NCBI RefSeq assembly: GCF_031191185.1
Contig: NZ_CP133464.1
Location: 503,799-567,798, forward strand
Source: Prevotella nigrescens
GTDB lineage: Bacteria; Bacteroidota; Bacteroidia; Bacteroidales; Bacteroidaceae
DNA length: 64,000 nucleotides
Reading direction: 5' to 3'
The position numbers were made by a program, and so were the translations under genes. Of the stretch, positions 1-7,955 are shown in pieces (position 1 is the first letter of the stretch; every line of letters begins with the position of its first letter). Under the pieces are notes generated by a model. It did not search any database. It had not been told where the DNA came from and saw only the letters and a program-made list of their open reading frames with translations.

Positions 1-734
1 GAAATTGCATATCTACGTTGTTGCAACTTGCGTACGCCTGATTGCGGTACACCGTAGGCATCTGTCCATGTCCCCTTACGGGCATACGAACCTGTCCAAC
101 CAAACCAGCCAATGCGCATTCCCTTTACAGGCATAACCCAAACACCGCCGATAATATTCTTTTGTTCGTCTACGTCCTTTACGTTAATTCCTTGTCCGTT
201 GAACACGCCAACCTGATAGTGTAGCAAGTTTCTGCCAGCAGCATTCTTCAACAAATCACCTTGAATTTGAACACCAATATCGCGCCCGTTTGAACTATGT
301 GTTCCTGCTCTATCCGAAAATCCTGCGAATTTGCTAACTACTTGAGAATAGCCCATAAAGCCTTGTGTAATGGGGTGAATTGGATTTTCAAAAGTGAATG
401 GGTTCTTAAACTGGCCAATCTTTACGCGGAAGAAAGTGTACTTCTGCCATTCGGTAAATAAATCAACAACACGTGGCGATGAACCTAAAGTCGATGTATT
501 GCCATTAAATTGGATTTGGACTTTCCATGCCCAATCATTAAACAGCCTTCCATCTATAGAAACACGACCCAAACGCAGATTGAACGAATTAGATTTCGCA
601 TTATCTTGTGTTGTCAATTGATACTGCGCAATGCCATATCCCGATAGTTTCACATTGTCTATCCACTTCGTCGTCTGTGCAGACACATTAGATGTAAGAA
701 ACGCTATGGCAGCTAACATAAAGATTTTTTTCAT
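1..734 (-). CDS. Phosphate-selective porin O/P-like outer membrane protein (C-terminus outside window)
   Basis: The reverse strand reads without a stop from an ATG at 734 to the window edge, giving about 244 residues of a longer protein. It begins with a Sec signal peptide (MKKIFMLAAIAF..., cleavage after VSAQ). The mature part has short alternating segments typical of a 16-strand porin: KLSGYGIAQYQ, NLRLGRVSIDGRL, FRVKIGQFKNPF and LLHYQVGVFNG. The RLGR...G and KIGQFKNPF...EN patterns are characteristic of the Bacteroidetes OprO/OprP family. It would act in the outer membrane as a channel for anions or small solutes; substrate cannot be told. A TACCTTTG -7 element lies just upstream. The call is family-level; the missing C-terminus prevents a length check. 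Confidence 0.75.
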   Translation of the reverse strand, partial: MKKIFMLAAIAFLTSNVSAQTTKWIDNVKLSGYGIAQYQLTTQDNAKSNSFNLRLGRVSIDGRLFNDWAWKVQIQFNGNTSTLGSSPRVVDLFTEWQKYTFFRVKIGQFKNPFTFENPIHPITQGFMGYSQVVSKFAGFSDRAGTHSSNGRDIGVQIQGDLLKNAAGRNLLHYQVGVFNGQGINVKDVDEQKNIIGGVWVMPVKGMRIGWFGWTGSYARKGTWTDAYGVPQSGVRKLQQRRYAI

Positions 735-773
735 ATAATCGCCCTCGAATATTAAGTTTATAGTTTCACCTTG

Positions 774-781
774 CAAAGGTA
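774..781 (-). promoter_or_regulatory. -7 element of the porin promoter
   Basis: On the minus strand these bases read TACCTTTG, matching the Bacteroidetes TAnnTTTG -7 box, about 40 bases upstream of the porin ATG. No clear TTTG -33 box is visible at the expected spacing. Confidence 0.5.
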
Positions 782-954
782 CAGACATTTTGTAAAAAAT
801 GAGAACTATTCTTAAAACTTTCACTAAAAGCCTCACAAAATATGGTGTATAAACTCTTTTATACAGCCTATGTTGCATTACACAGTAACAAAAATCCTGC
901 ATTAATACTTCTCCCTTTTACTTAGCGTACGATGCGTAGGTCGAAAAAAATAGC

Positions 955-962
955 TAACTTTG
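955..962 (+). promoter_or_regulatory. -7 element of the rlmD promoter
   Basis: TAACTTTG followed by GCAGC lies 16 bases before the rlmD ATG and fits the TAnnTTTG consensus. The -33 box is weak (a T-rich stretch near 926-930). The leader would be very short. Confidence 0.5.
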
Positions 963-978
963 CAGCAAATTTATTAAT

Positions 979-2418
979 ATGAGCAGGAAAAGAAAAACAT
1001 TACCTATATTAGAAAGTGTAAAGATAGAGTCGGTTGCTGCCGAAGGCAAATGTGTGGCACACGTAAACGACATGGTTGTGTTTGTGCCGTTCGTGGTACC
1101 AGGCGATGTTGTAGACTTGCAAGTGCGCAAGAAACGCCACAGCTATTGCGAAGCTACGGTGGTAAGAATGATACAACCAAGTCCCATTCGTATAGCTCCT
1201 AAATGCAAACACTTTGGAGTTTGTGGCGGTTGCAAGTGGCAAAACCTTCCTTATAAGGAACAGTTGGCTGCCAAGCAACAACAAGTCCTCGACCAGCTAA
1301 AGCGCATTGGCAAGGTTGAACTGCCGACAATCTCTCCCATCTTAGGTTCTGAAAAAACAGAAGAATATCGCAACAAACTTGAGTTTGCCTGCTCTAACAA
1401 ACGTTGGTACACCAAAGAAGAATTAGAAGTATTGCCCGAAGGCGTAGGATTGGGACAGGGGGCAATAGGCTTCCATATAACGGGCGCATTCGATAAGATT
1501 TATCCTATTAATAAATGTGTGCTCATGGACGACTATTGTAATAAGGTAAGGAATGCCATTTACAACTATGCCGTGAAGCACGGACTTAGCTTTTACGACA
1601 TCAGAGAGCAGCACGGCTTGTTGCGCGACATTATGATGCGAAACTCCAACACCGGAGAATGGTTGGTGCTCGTTCAATTCCATTACGATGAAGCAAGCGA
1701 TGAAGCGCGCGCAATGGGTTTGATGCAGTTCATAGCTGATGAATTTCAGGAAATTACTTCATTGCTGTATGTAGACAACCAAAAGGGAAACGACACGTTC
1801 AACGATTTGGAACTGACCGTGTTCAAAGGCAACGACCATATGTTTGAACTGATGGAAAACCTTCGTTTCAAGGTAGGGGCAAAGAGCTTTTACCAGACCA
1901 ATACCGACCAAGCCTACCATTTATATAGTATTGCACGCAGTTTTGCCAACCTTACAGGCAATGAACTGGTTTACGATTTATATACGGGCACGGGAACCAT
2001 CGCAAACTTTGTGGCAAAGAAGGCAAAGAAGGTAATCGGCATTGAATATGTACCTGAAGCAATAGAAGATGCTAAAATAAATTCGAAGATAAACAACATT
2101 GTTAATACACTGTTCTATGCGGGCGACATGAAAGATATTCTGACCGAAGAGTTTATAAAGCAACACGGTCGCCCCGAAGTAATTATTACCGACCCGCCTC
2201 GTGCCGGCATGCACGCCGACGTGGTGAACGTAATTCTGAGCGCGCACCCACAACGAATTGTTTATGTAAGTTGTAACCCCGCAACACAGGCTCGCGATTT
2301 GGCACTTTTGGACAAAGATTATAAGGTTACAGCTGTTCAGCCTGTCGATATGTTCCCCCACACACCTCACGTAGAAAACATTGTTTTATTGGAAACAAAG
2401 GGAATAGAGAGAGCATAA
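979..2418 (+). CDS. rlmD: 23S rRNA (uracil-5-)-methyltransferase RlmD/RumA
   Basis: This 479-residue SAM-dependent enzyme methylates C5 of a uridine in 23S rRNA (U1939 in E. coli). Residues about 10-70 form a TRAM RNA-binding domain (KIESVAAEGKCVAHVND). Next come the iron-sulfur cysteines CKHFGVCGGCKWQ, the fourth probably being C168 or C181. The methyltransferase domain shows the SAM motif DLYTGTGTIANF, the substrate motif DPPRAGMH, the catalytic-cysteine motif VSCNPATQARDL and the terminal general base in PHTPHVE. Length and all key residues match the family. It stands alone, followed by a hairpin. RlmCD-type dual specificity (U747 as well) cannot be excluded. Confidence 0.93.
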   Translation: MSRKRKTLPILESVKIESVAAEGKCVAHVNDMVVFVPFVVPGDVVDLQVRKKRHSYCEATVVRMIQPSPIRIAPKCKHFGVCGGCKWQNLPYKEQLAAKQQQVLDQLKRIGKVELPTISPILGSEKTEEYRNKLEFACSNKRWYTKEELEVLPEGVGLGQGAIGFHITGAFDKIYPINKCVLMDDYCNKVRNAIYNYAVKHGLSFYDIREQHGLLRDIMMRNSNTGEWLVLVQFHYDEASDEARAMGLMQFIADEFQEITSLLYVDNQKGNDTFNDLELTVFKGNDHMFELMENLRFKVGAKSFYQTNTDQAYHLYSIARSFANLTGNELVYDLYTGTGTIANFVAKKAKKVIGIEYVPEAIEDAKINSKINNIVNTLFYAGDMKDILTEEFIKQHGRPEVIITDPPRAGMHADVVNVILSAHPQRIVYVSCNPATQARDLALLDKDYKVTAVQPVDMFPHTPHVENIVLLETKGIERA

Positions 2419-2478
2419 CGTAGTATATTGACGTGAGTTCTACGAATTGCTATTGTTTGTAAATAGGGCTATGTTTGT

Positions 2479-2494
2479 ACCCCACGAGTGGGGT
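2479..2494. terminator. Hairpin between convergent rlmD and lutC
   Basis: ACCCCACGAGTGGGGT is a perfect 7-bp stem with a 2-nt loop, located between two convergent genes and followed on the plus strand by ATGTTTTACT. It probably acts as a bidirectional terminator. Confidence 0.6.
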
Positions 2495-2503
2495 ATGTTT
2501 TAC

Positions 2504-3079
2504 TTATCCTACAAGAATAACTGTAACACCGCGGGCAGCTTGTGCCCCCATTACCAAAGCCTGCTCTATGTCGGCTGTCTTGCTCGGTCCAGAAATAAAG
2601 ACACCATAGCCGTAGTGTGGCATTTGTATGCGCTTATAGGCTTCGTGCATATTGCTAACAATATTGTCTTTATCAAGCAAGATAACTAATTCTTCCGAAA
2701 TAAAGCACACGGCACGTTCTTTCATTGTCTGCGGTATCCATACGCACCCATTCTCGGCTACACCTAATTCGCCTTGAATAATACCCACGTCAGTTCCATT
2801 TAAGTCTGCAGCAGACGCAATTGTATCAGGATTCAAATCAGCTTCTATCCCGTTTATGCTCGATGCAAATATCTTTGCATTTGGATAGGTCTCCCGAATA
2901 ACAGAGTTCAAATCGTCGCTACTTTTTACTTCCAGAACCTTAGCACCAACTGTTTTAGACATTTCTACGAACTGGTTGGTAACATCGCTGTAAACAATAC
3001 CATCTACAGGTTTACTTGGCATATCGAATTGTCGTACAACATTACGGCGCAATTTATTGAGTAATTCTTCTTTCTTCAT
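2504..3079 (-). CDS. lutC: Lactate utilization protein C (LUD domain)
   Basis: This 191-residue LutC/YkgG-family protein is the third member of the LutABC complex, which oxidises L-lactate to pyruvate independently of classical lactate dehydrogenases. The LUD domain covers nearly the whole chain. Visible family features are the Rossmann-like segment VGIIQGELGVAENG and the C-terminal EELVILLDKDNIV ... VFISGPSKTADIEQALVMGAQ, where ISGPSKTADIE is the signature. It is last in a tight minus-strand operon (31 bases after lutB) and ends near the hairpin shared with rlmD. Confidence 0.9.
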   Translation of the reverse strand: MKKEELLNKLRRNVVRQFDMPSKPVDGIVYSDVTNQFVEMSKTVGAKVLEVKSSDDLNSVIRETYPNAKIFASSINGIEADLNPDTIASAADLNGTDVGIIQGELGVAENGCVWIPQTMKERAVCFISEELVILLDKDNIVSNMHEAYKRIQMPHYGYGVFISGPSKTADIEQALVMGAQAARGVTVILVG

Positions 3080-3110
3080 CTTGGTCTTCGTTTATGAAAA
3101 CATAAAACAT

Positions 3111-4502
3111 TTATTCTTTCCCTTCAGTATTCTCCTCTTCCATCATCTGTTTGTAGAGTTCATGGAATGGTTTCTTGGGAAATCGTGGCATATCGTGCCC
3201 TACACTCCATGGATTTAACTTTATATCCATAAGTTTCTGCGGTACGATGTTTGCGATATGGGCGGACCTCGTTGCTATATTGTAGACCGTTGGGTGTTCG
3301 TACAATGCAGTCATTCCAACAGCCATGTATTTCTTTTCTTTGTTCTCTGTGCCAAAGCCTTCCAGCTCCTGACGCCAATGATATATCTGACTGCCTGGTG
3401 CTACCTTAACAGGACAAACCATGTCGCAACTTAAACAGAGCGAGCAAGCCGAAACATTTCCGCTGTGTTCCTTCGGATTGCTGAGCATTCCGAGATTTAC
3501 ACCGATAGGTCCAGGAATAAAATAACTGTACGAATAGCCCATTGAGCGACGATAGACAGGACAAGTATTCATACATGCACCACAACGAATGCACTTGGCA
3601 GTCCGCCAATGCGCTGGGTTCGCAATGATGTCGCTTCGTCCGTTGTCTACCAGAATAACGTGCATTTCACCACCTGGACGAGCTTTACGGAATTGAGAAG
3701 TAAAGGCAACAGAAGGTTGTCCGGTTGCGCTTCGAATTAACAAACGTTGAAATACAGCCAGCGATTCGTAGTTTGGAACAACCTTATCGATACCCATTGA
3801 CACGATATGCAGTTTCGGAATGGAAGTACTCATGTCAGCATTGCCTTCGTTCGTGCACACCACGCAATCGCCCGTAGCGGCTACACCGAAGTTACAGCCC
3901 GTCATGCCTGCTTCGGCTTCTATGAACTCCTGACGCAGACTGTAGCGTGCACATTGTGTCAGATAGGTTGGATCGTGGTTGCCAATCTCTTTCGATATAC
4001 CTTTCCTTTCAAACAATTCGCCAACCTCGTCGCGTGTAATATGTGCTGCCGGAACCACTACATGAGCAGGCTTCAAGTCCATTAGCTGCAAAATGCGTTC
4101 ACCCAGGTCGGTTTCTACAACGTCAATACCTTTCGCCATAAGGTATTTGTTCATTTCGCACTCTTCGGTAAGCATCGACTTAGACTTCACCAGCTTCCTC
4201 ACGCTGTGGTCTGCCAATATGCTGTATGCTGTTTCGTTAAACTCTTGTGCATCTTTTGCCCAATGAACAATAACGCCATTGCTTTCCAAGTTCTTTGAAA
4301 ACTCGTCCAGATAGTCAGCCAAATGTGTCAGTGTATGTTCCTTTATCTCGCTCGCATGTTCTCTTAAATCTTCCCATTCGGGAAGCATTGCAGCTTGTAT
4401 GTCTCGTTTTTCCCTAAGTCCCCAGAAGGTCTGGTCGTGTCGGGTTACTCTTTCGGGGTCTGATATAAACTTTGCCGCTTTCTTTGCATGACTTGTTGCC
4501 AT
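3111..4502 (-). CDS. lutB: Lactate utilization iron-sulfur protein B
   Basis: This 463-residue electron-transfer subunit of the LutABC lactate oxidase has an N-terminal LUD domain (residues about 60-290, including VVPAAHITRDEVGELF and GCNFGVAATGDCVVCTNEGN). A 2[4Fe-4S] ferredoxin module follows, with CIRCGACMNTCPVYRR near residue 301 and CSLCLSCDMVCPVK near 351, then a C-terminal DUF3390-type tail. All eight cluster cysteines are present. It lies 22 bases after lutA and 31 before lutC. The family usually transfers electrons to the quinone pool in the cytoplasmic membrane; that partner is inferred. Confidence 0.93.
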   Translation of the reverse strand: MATSHAKKAAKFISDPERVTRHDQTFWGLREKRDIQAAMLPEWEDLREHASEIKEHTLTHLADYLDEFSKNLESNGVIVHWAKDAQEFNETAYSILADHSVRKLVKSKSMLTEECEMNKYLMAKGIDVVETDLGERILQLMDLKPAHVVVPAAHITRDEVGELFERKGISKEIGNHDPTYLTQCARYSLRQEFIEAEAGMTGCNFGVAATGDCVVCTNEGNADMSTSIPKLHIVSMGIDKVVPNYESLAVFQRLLIRSATGQPSVAFTSQFRKARPGGEMHVILVDNGRSDIIANPAHWRTAKCIRCGACMNTCPVYRRSMGYSYSYFIPGPIGVNLGMLSNPKEHSGNVSACSLCLSCDMVCPVKVAPGSQIYHWRQELEGFGTENKEKKYMAVGMTALYEHPTVYNIATRSAHIANIVPQKLMDIKLNPWSVGHDMPRFPKKPFHELYKQMMEEENTEGKE

Positions 4503-4524
4503 CTCTATTCCTCTTCGTTATGAC

Positions 4525-5256
4525 CTAAATACCAGCAGCCAAGATTTCAGCTACATGCTTAAATTGAATATTGTAGTGCTTCTTGTGTGCCACTCCTTGC
4601 ATGTGCATTAAGCAAGAAGAATCTGAGCCGGTTATATATTCGGCGCCTGTTTCCATGTGTCGCTTCACCTTATCGTCGCCCATACGGCTGCTCACATCTG
4701 GCTCTTCTATGGCAAACATACCGCCAAATCCACAACATTCGTCTACTCGTTCGGGTTCTTTCACCGTGATGCCTTCTTTAAGTTTCAGAAGGTCTACTAT
4801 CTTGCTATATCTTGGAATATGCTCTTCGGAGGGCGAACTCAATCGTAGCTCGCGTACTCCGTGGCACGAGTTGTGAACAGTAACTACGTGTTCGAATCTT
4901 CCTGGCAATTCTTTCACTTTTAAAACATCGTGCAAGAATTGCACCAATTCTAATGTCTTCCCGGGCGTAGAGCATTTTTGCTTATGAAGTTGAGGGTGGT
5001 TGAACTGCACGAAGGCTGCACACGATACGCTTGGAGTTACTATATAATCATAATCCTTAAATACATCTTCGAATTTCTCCACGAGGCTACCCGACATACG
5101 CTGGAAACCACCATTCGCCATTGGTTGTCCGCAACAAGTTTGTCGTTCAGGATACTTCACATCAAGGCCTAATCCACGCAGAAGCTTATAGGTTGCCATG
5201 CCTACTTCCGGATATAATGCATCAACATAGCACGGGACAAATAATCCTACTTTCAT
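4525..5256 (-). CDS. lutA: Lactate utilization protein A (CCG-domain Fe-S subunit)
   Basis: This 243-residue protein has two cysteine-rich CCG domains: RQTCCGQPMANGGF near residue 43 and VDECCGFGGMFAIEEP near residue 200. Further conserved cysteines are in VTPSVSCAAFV and HNSCHGVRELRL. These bind Fe-S and probably accept electrons in the LutABC lactate oxidase. I start it at MKVGLFVPCYVDALYPEVG (5256). An in-frame ATG at 5292 exists, but it overlaps the -7 promoter box (5290-5297), so it should not be on the message. It is first in lutABC. Confidence 0.9.
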   Translation of the reverse strand: MKVGLFVPCYVDALYPEVGMATYKLLRGLGLDVKYPERQTCCGQPMANGGFQRMSGSLVEKFEDVFKDYDYIVTPSVSCAAFVQFNHPQLHKQKCSTPGKTLELVQFLHDVLKVKELPGRFEHVVTVHNSCHGVRELRLSSPSEEHIPRYSKIVDLLKLKEGITVKEPERVDECCGFGGMFAIEEPDVSSRMGDDKVKRHMETGAEYITGSDSSCLMHMQGVAHKKHYNIQFKHVAEILAAGI

Positions 5257-5289
5257 AAAATAGTTACATCTTGTTAGCTTTTTATTGTA

Positions 5290-5297
5290 CAAAGGTA
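5290..5297 (-). promoter_or_regulatory. -7 element of the lutABC promoter
   Basis: The minus strand reads TACCTTTG, 34 bases upstream of the lutA start chosen here. This placement argues against the longer start at 5292. No good -33 TTTG is seen. Confidence 0.5.
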
Positions 5298-5568
5298 GAA
5301 ATAAAATAATAAATATAAAAGGAATGCACCTATAAAACTACGTGCAATAGAGTATTTTTGTTCCTACAGTACTTTATAAATTAAAGGCGCGGTATCTTGG
5401 CAAGTATGCCACCTATGTTATAATGGATCTTATTTACGGATAGCATAGAAATTCCCCAAATAGACAGAACACTCAGATAGACAATATTCATGTCAAAAAC
5501 AAAAAAGTGCCATAGTTAATATTATCTATGACACTCTATAGTTACCTTCTTTTTCCGAAACATCTGTG

Positions 5569-5641
5569 TGGTACCACCAGGAATCGAACCGGGGACACAA
5601 GGATTTTCAGTCCTTTGCTCTACCAACTGAGCTATGGCACC
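5569..5641 (-). tRNA. tRNA-Phe (GAA)
   Basis: A 73-nt cloverleaf can be folded by hand on the minus strand. The acceptor stem is GGTGCCA/TGGTACC with one G-T pair, followed by the D-loop AGCTCAGTTGGTAGAGC, the anticodon loop ACTGAAAATCC (anticodon GAA) and the T-loop GGTTCGATTCC. The discriminator base is A and CCA is not encoded. Confidence 0.97.
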
Positions 5642-5685
5642 ATTTATAAACTCTATTAAAGTTACCACTTTCTATTTTGCGAGTG

Positions 5686-5717
5686 CAAAGGTACTGTTTT
5701 TTTTTTATTACTGCAAA
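5686..5717 (-). promoter_or_regulatory. Promoter of tRNA-Phe
   Basis: On the minus strand a TTTG -33 box (5717-5714) is separated by 20 bases from TACCTTTG (5693-5686). This is a consensus Bacteroidetes sigma-ABfr promoter about 45 bases before the mature tRNA. Confidence 0.7.
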
Positions 5718-5828
5718 TATTCTGCAAAACATTTTAATACTTAACATTTATTTACAATAATGAGGAATGTAGCCACTATTTACAATGAAAGCATGTAGCC
5801 AGAAAAAATGATATAACCTCTTTGACAA

Positions 5829-5890
5829 TGTAAAACCCACTGTTCTACAACGTAAAACCCATTGTTTTACAATGTAAAACAATGGGTTTT
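5829..5890. repeat. 22-bp hairpin-repeat array in the tRNA-Phe/thiL interval
   Basis: Two consecutive 22-base units start at 5829 and 5851, each of the form YGTAAAACCCAYTGTTYTAC plus AA. The second contains the inverted repeat GTAAAAC/GTTTTAC. A third partial unit begins TGTAAAACAATGGG. Together 5854-5871 and 5873-5890 form a perfect 18-bp inverted repeat around a single base. The rest of 5642-6000 is AT-rich and holds only the tRNA promoter and no gene. Confidence 0.75.
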
Positions 5891-6000
5891 GGTATTCCAT
5901 TCTTGCACCTATTAAGTTTCATCTTTTCTCTTCTGAAAACCTATCTAAGCATCATATCATCATTTATTCTTAGGAACAGCCTCAAATAATACATTATATC

Positions 6001-7107
6001 TTATTCAACCCAGCCTTGCGCAGTCAACTGGAATTCGTTCCCATCTCTTGCAATAAGGTATTCGCCCAGTCTGCTCTCCGTGATATAACCTATCTGGTGA
6101 ATATTTTTGAGCGATGCTACCTTTGCATGGTCTCCAATAGGAATTGTAAAAAGAAGTTCGTAATCTTCCCCCCCATTCAATGCTGCCGTTGTAAGGTTCA
6201 TATTAAACTCTTCACAAGTAGTAGCCGTCTGGTAATCTATGGGTATTTTATCTTCATAAATACGACAACCCACGTTACTTTCTTTGCAAATATGTTTTAA
6301 ATCGCTTGCAAGACCATCAGAAACATCAATCATTGAAGTCGGACTAATATTGGCATTACGAAGTTGTTCTAAGACTTCGCCAGGTGCTTCCGGCTTTAAT
6401 TGACGATCTATCAGATATTCTTTACCCACGAAGTCTGGTTGGAAGTTGTCTATTATAGCACGCTCGTTATTCAGAAGCTCTATCCTCTTTTTATCATTAT
6501 TGGCATGTGCCTGCTTTAGCTTTTTATTAAATTCTTCTACCTGCTGATAGTAAACAGCTTTCTCTCGTTCTAAAATTTGCAGTCCCATGTAGGCAGCTCC
6601 AAGGTCGCCAGAAACGCATATTATATCGGTTGGTTGTGCATCTTTTCTATATACAATGTCTTCTTTTCCGCACTCGCCAATACAAGTAATATTAATAGCC
6701 AGTCCCGTATAAGAAGACGTTGTGTCGCCCCCTACAATATCAACATTCCATTTGCTACAAGCTGTTCGCAGACCTTCATAAAATTGGTCAAGGTCTATTA
6801 CTTTAATCCGCTTCCCCACACCTATTGAAACTACTATCTGGCATGGACGCCCATTCATTGCAAATATATTAGTCATTGCAACCATGGCGCATTTGTAAGC
6901 CAGATGTTTCATATCAATATAAGTAAGATCGAATTGAATTCCCTCCATAAATAAATGGGAAGAGACAAGAATCTCCTTATCTGAATAACGAAGCACAGCT
7001 GCATCATCGCCAACTCCTGTAATTGTAGAGGGGTTAGATGGTTTAATATCCTTTGTCAGCCGTTCTATCAGTTTAAATTCACCCAATTCTTTTATTTCCA
7101 TATCCAT
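6001..7107 (-). CDS. thiL: Thiamine-monophosphate kinase
   Basis: ThiL phosphorylates thiamine monophosphate to thiamine diphosphate with ATP, the last step of vitamin B1 cofactor synthesis in the cytosol. The 368-residue chain shows ITGVGDDAAVL with Mg/ATP-binding aspartates, VGGDTTSS, a substrate-loop segment (ISPTSMIDVSDGLASDLKHIC) and LNGGEDYELLFT. It is longer than the about 325 residues of E. coli ThiL because of an insert around residues 195-240 (EEFNKKLKQAHANNDKKR...), seen in Bacteroidetes versions. It is last in the sppA-lpxK-punA-thiL operon, 20 bases after punA. M3 is an alternative start. Confidence 0.92.
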   Translation of the reverse strand: MDMEIKELGEFKLIERLTKDIKPSNPSTITGVGDDAAVLRYSDKEILVSSHLFMEGIQFDLTYIDMKHLAYKCAMVAMTNIFAMNGRPCQIVVSIGVGKRIKVIDLDQFYEGLRTACSKWNVDIVGGDTTSSYTGLAINITCIGECGKEDIVYRKDAQPTDIICVSGDLGAAYMGLQILEREKAVYYQQVEEFNKKLKQAHANNDKKRIELLNNERAIIDNFQPDFVGKEYLIDRQLKPEAPGEVLEQLRNANISPTSMIDVSDGLASDLKHICKESNVGCRIYEDKIPIDYQTATTCEEFNMNLTTAALNGGEDYELLFTIPIGDHAKVASLKNIHQIGYITESRLGEYLIARDGNEFQLTAQGWVE

Positions 7108-7127
7108 TCTATTAGGATTATCGCTAT

Positions 7128-7955
7128 TTAGGCTTGCCTTATCATCTCACGCATAATCGCAGTCATTAGAGGTTGTGCTTTATTAGCCGCTTCTTGAACC
7201 TCTTCATGGCTGACTTCAACAGGAGTCTCAAACCCGCCCAAGTCGGTAATTACACTCATACCGAATACCTTTATTCCCGAATGTCGAGCTACTATAACTT
7301 CAGGAACAGTGCTCATTCCCACTGCATCGCCACCCAAGTTCCGATACATTCTATATTCTGCAGGTGTTTCAAAAGTAGGTCCTTGGACACCTACATAAAC
7401 ACCTGATGTTATTCTGATATTCTTTTCTTTGGCTATTTCGTTTGCCTTGTTTATCAGAACACGGTCGTACGCTTCGTGCATATCTGGGAAGCGAGGACCT
7501 GTAGGAAAGTTCGGGCCATGTAAAGGATGTTCGGGGAAGAAATTAATATGGTCAGTTATAACCATTAAATCTCCAATTTTAAATTCAGGATTCATACCGC
7601 CCGAAGCATTAGAAACGAACAAAGTTTCAATTCCTAACTCGTGCATCACACGTATAGGAAAGGTAACTTCTTGCATACTGTATCCCTCGTAGTAATGAAA
7701 ACGCCCTTTCATTGCCATAATATCTTTGCCACCAAGTTTTCCAAAGATTAGACAACCAGCATGTCCTTCTACAGTTGAAACTGGGAAATTTGGGATATCG
7801 CGATAAGAAAATTCATAACTATCAGTTATCTCTGAAGCTAATTGTCCGAGACCTGTTCCGAGTATGATTGCGGTTTTCGGACTTGCCTGCATTCTTTCTT
7901 TTAGCCAAGATGCTGTTTCTTGAATTCTTTTGTACATAGGATAATATTTTTTCAT
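7128..7955 (-). CDS. punA: Purine-nucleoside phosphorylase (trimeric type)
   Basis: This 275-residue enzyme splits purine (deoxy)nucleosides with phosphate to free base and (deoxy)ribose-1-phosphate in purine salvage. It shows the phosphate-binding loop IILGTGLGQLASEI, the segment VEGHAGCLIFGKLGGKDI, the central GRFHYYEGYS, SNASGGMNP, QGPTFETPAEYRM and the terminal SVITDLGGFE. Start was set at MKKYYPMYKRIQE, preceded by an AAGAAG-like stretch; M7 (7937) is the alternative. The upstream in-frame extension lies in lpxK. The first 44 codons overlap the 3' end of lpxK by 134 bases, which is exceptional. Confidence 0.92.
   Translation of the reverse strand: MKKYYPMYKRIQETASWLKERMQASPKTAIILGTGLGQLASEITDSYEFSYRDIPNFPVSTVEGHAGCLIFGKLGGKDIMAMKGRFHYYEGYSMQEVTFPIRVMHELGIETLFVSNASGGMNPEFKIGDLMVITDHINFFPEHPLHGPNFPTGPRFPDMHEAYDRVLINKANEIAKEKNIRITSGVYVGVQGPTFETPAEYRMYRNLGGDAVGMSTVPEVIVARHSGIKVFGMSVITDLGGFETPVEVSHEEVQEAANKAQPLMTAIMREMIRQA

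Noticed and set aside
5829..5890. CRISPR array
   Set aside because: Repeats are contiguous with no unique spacers and no cas genes; the same applies to the arrays at 17242, 35091, 41139 and 50550.
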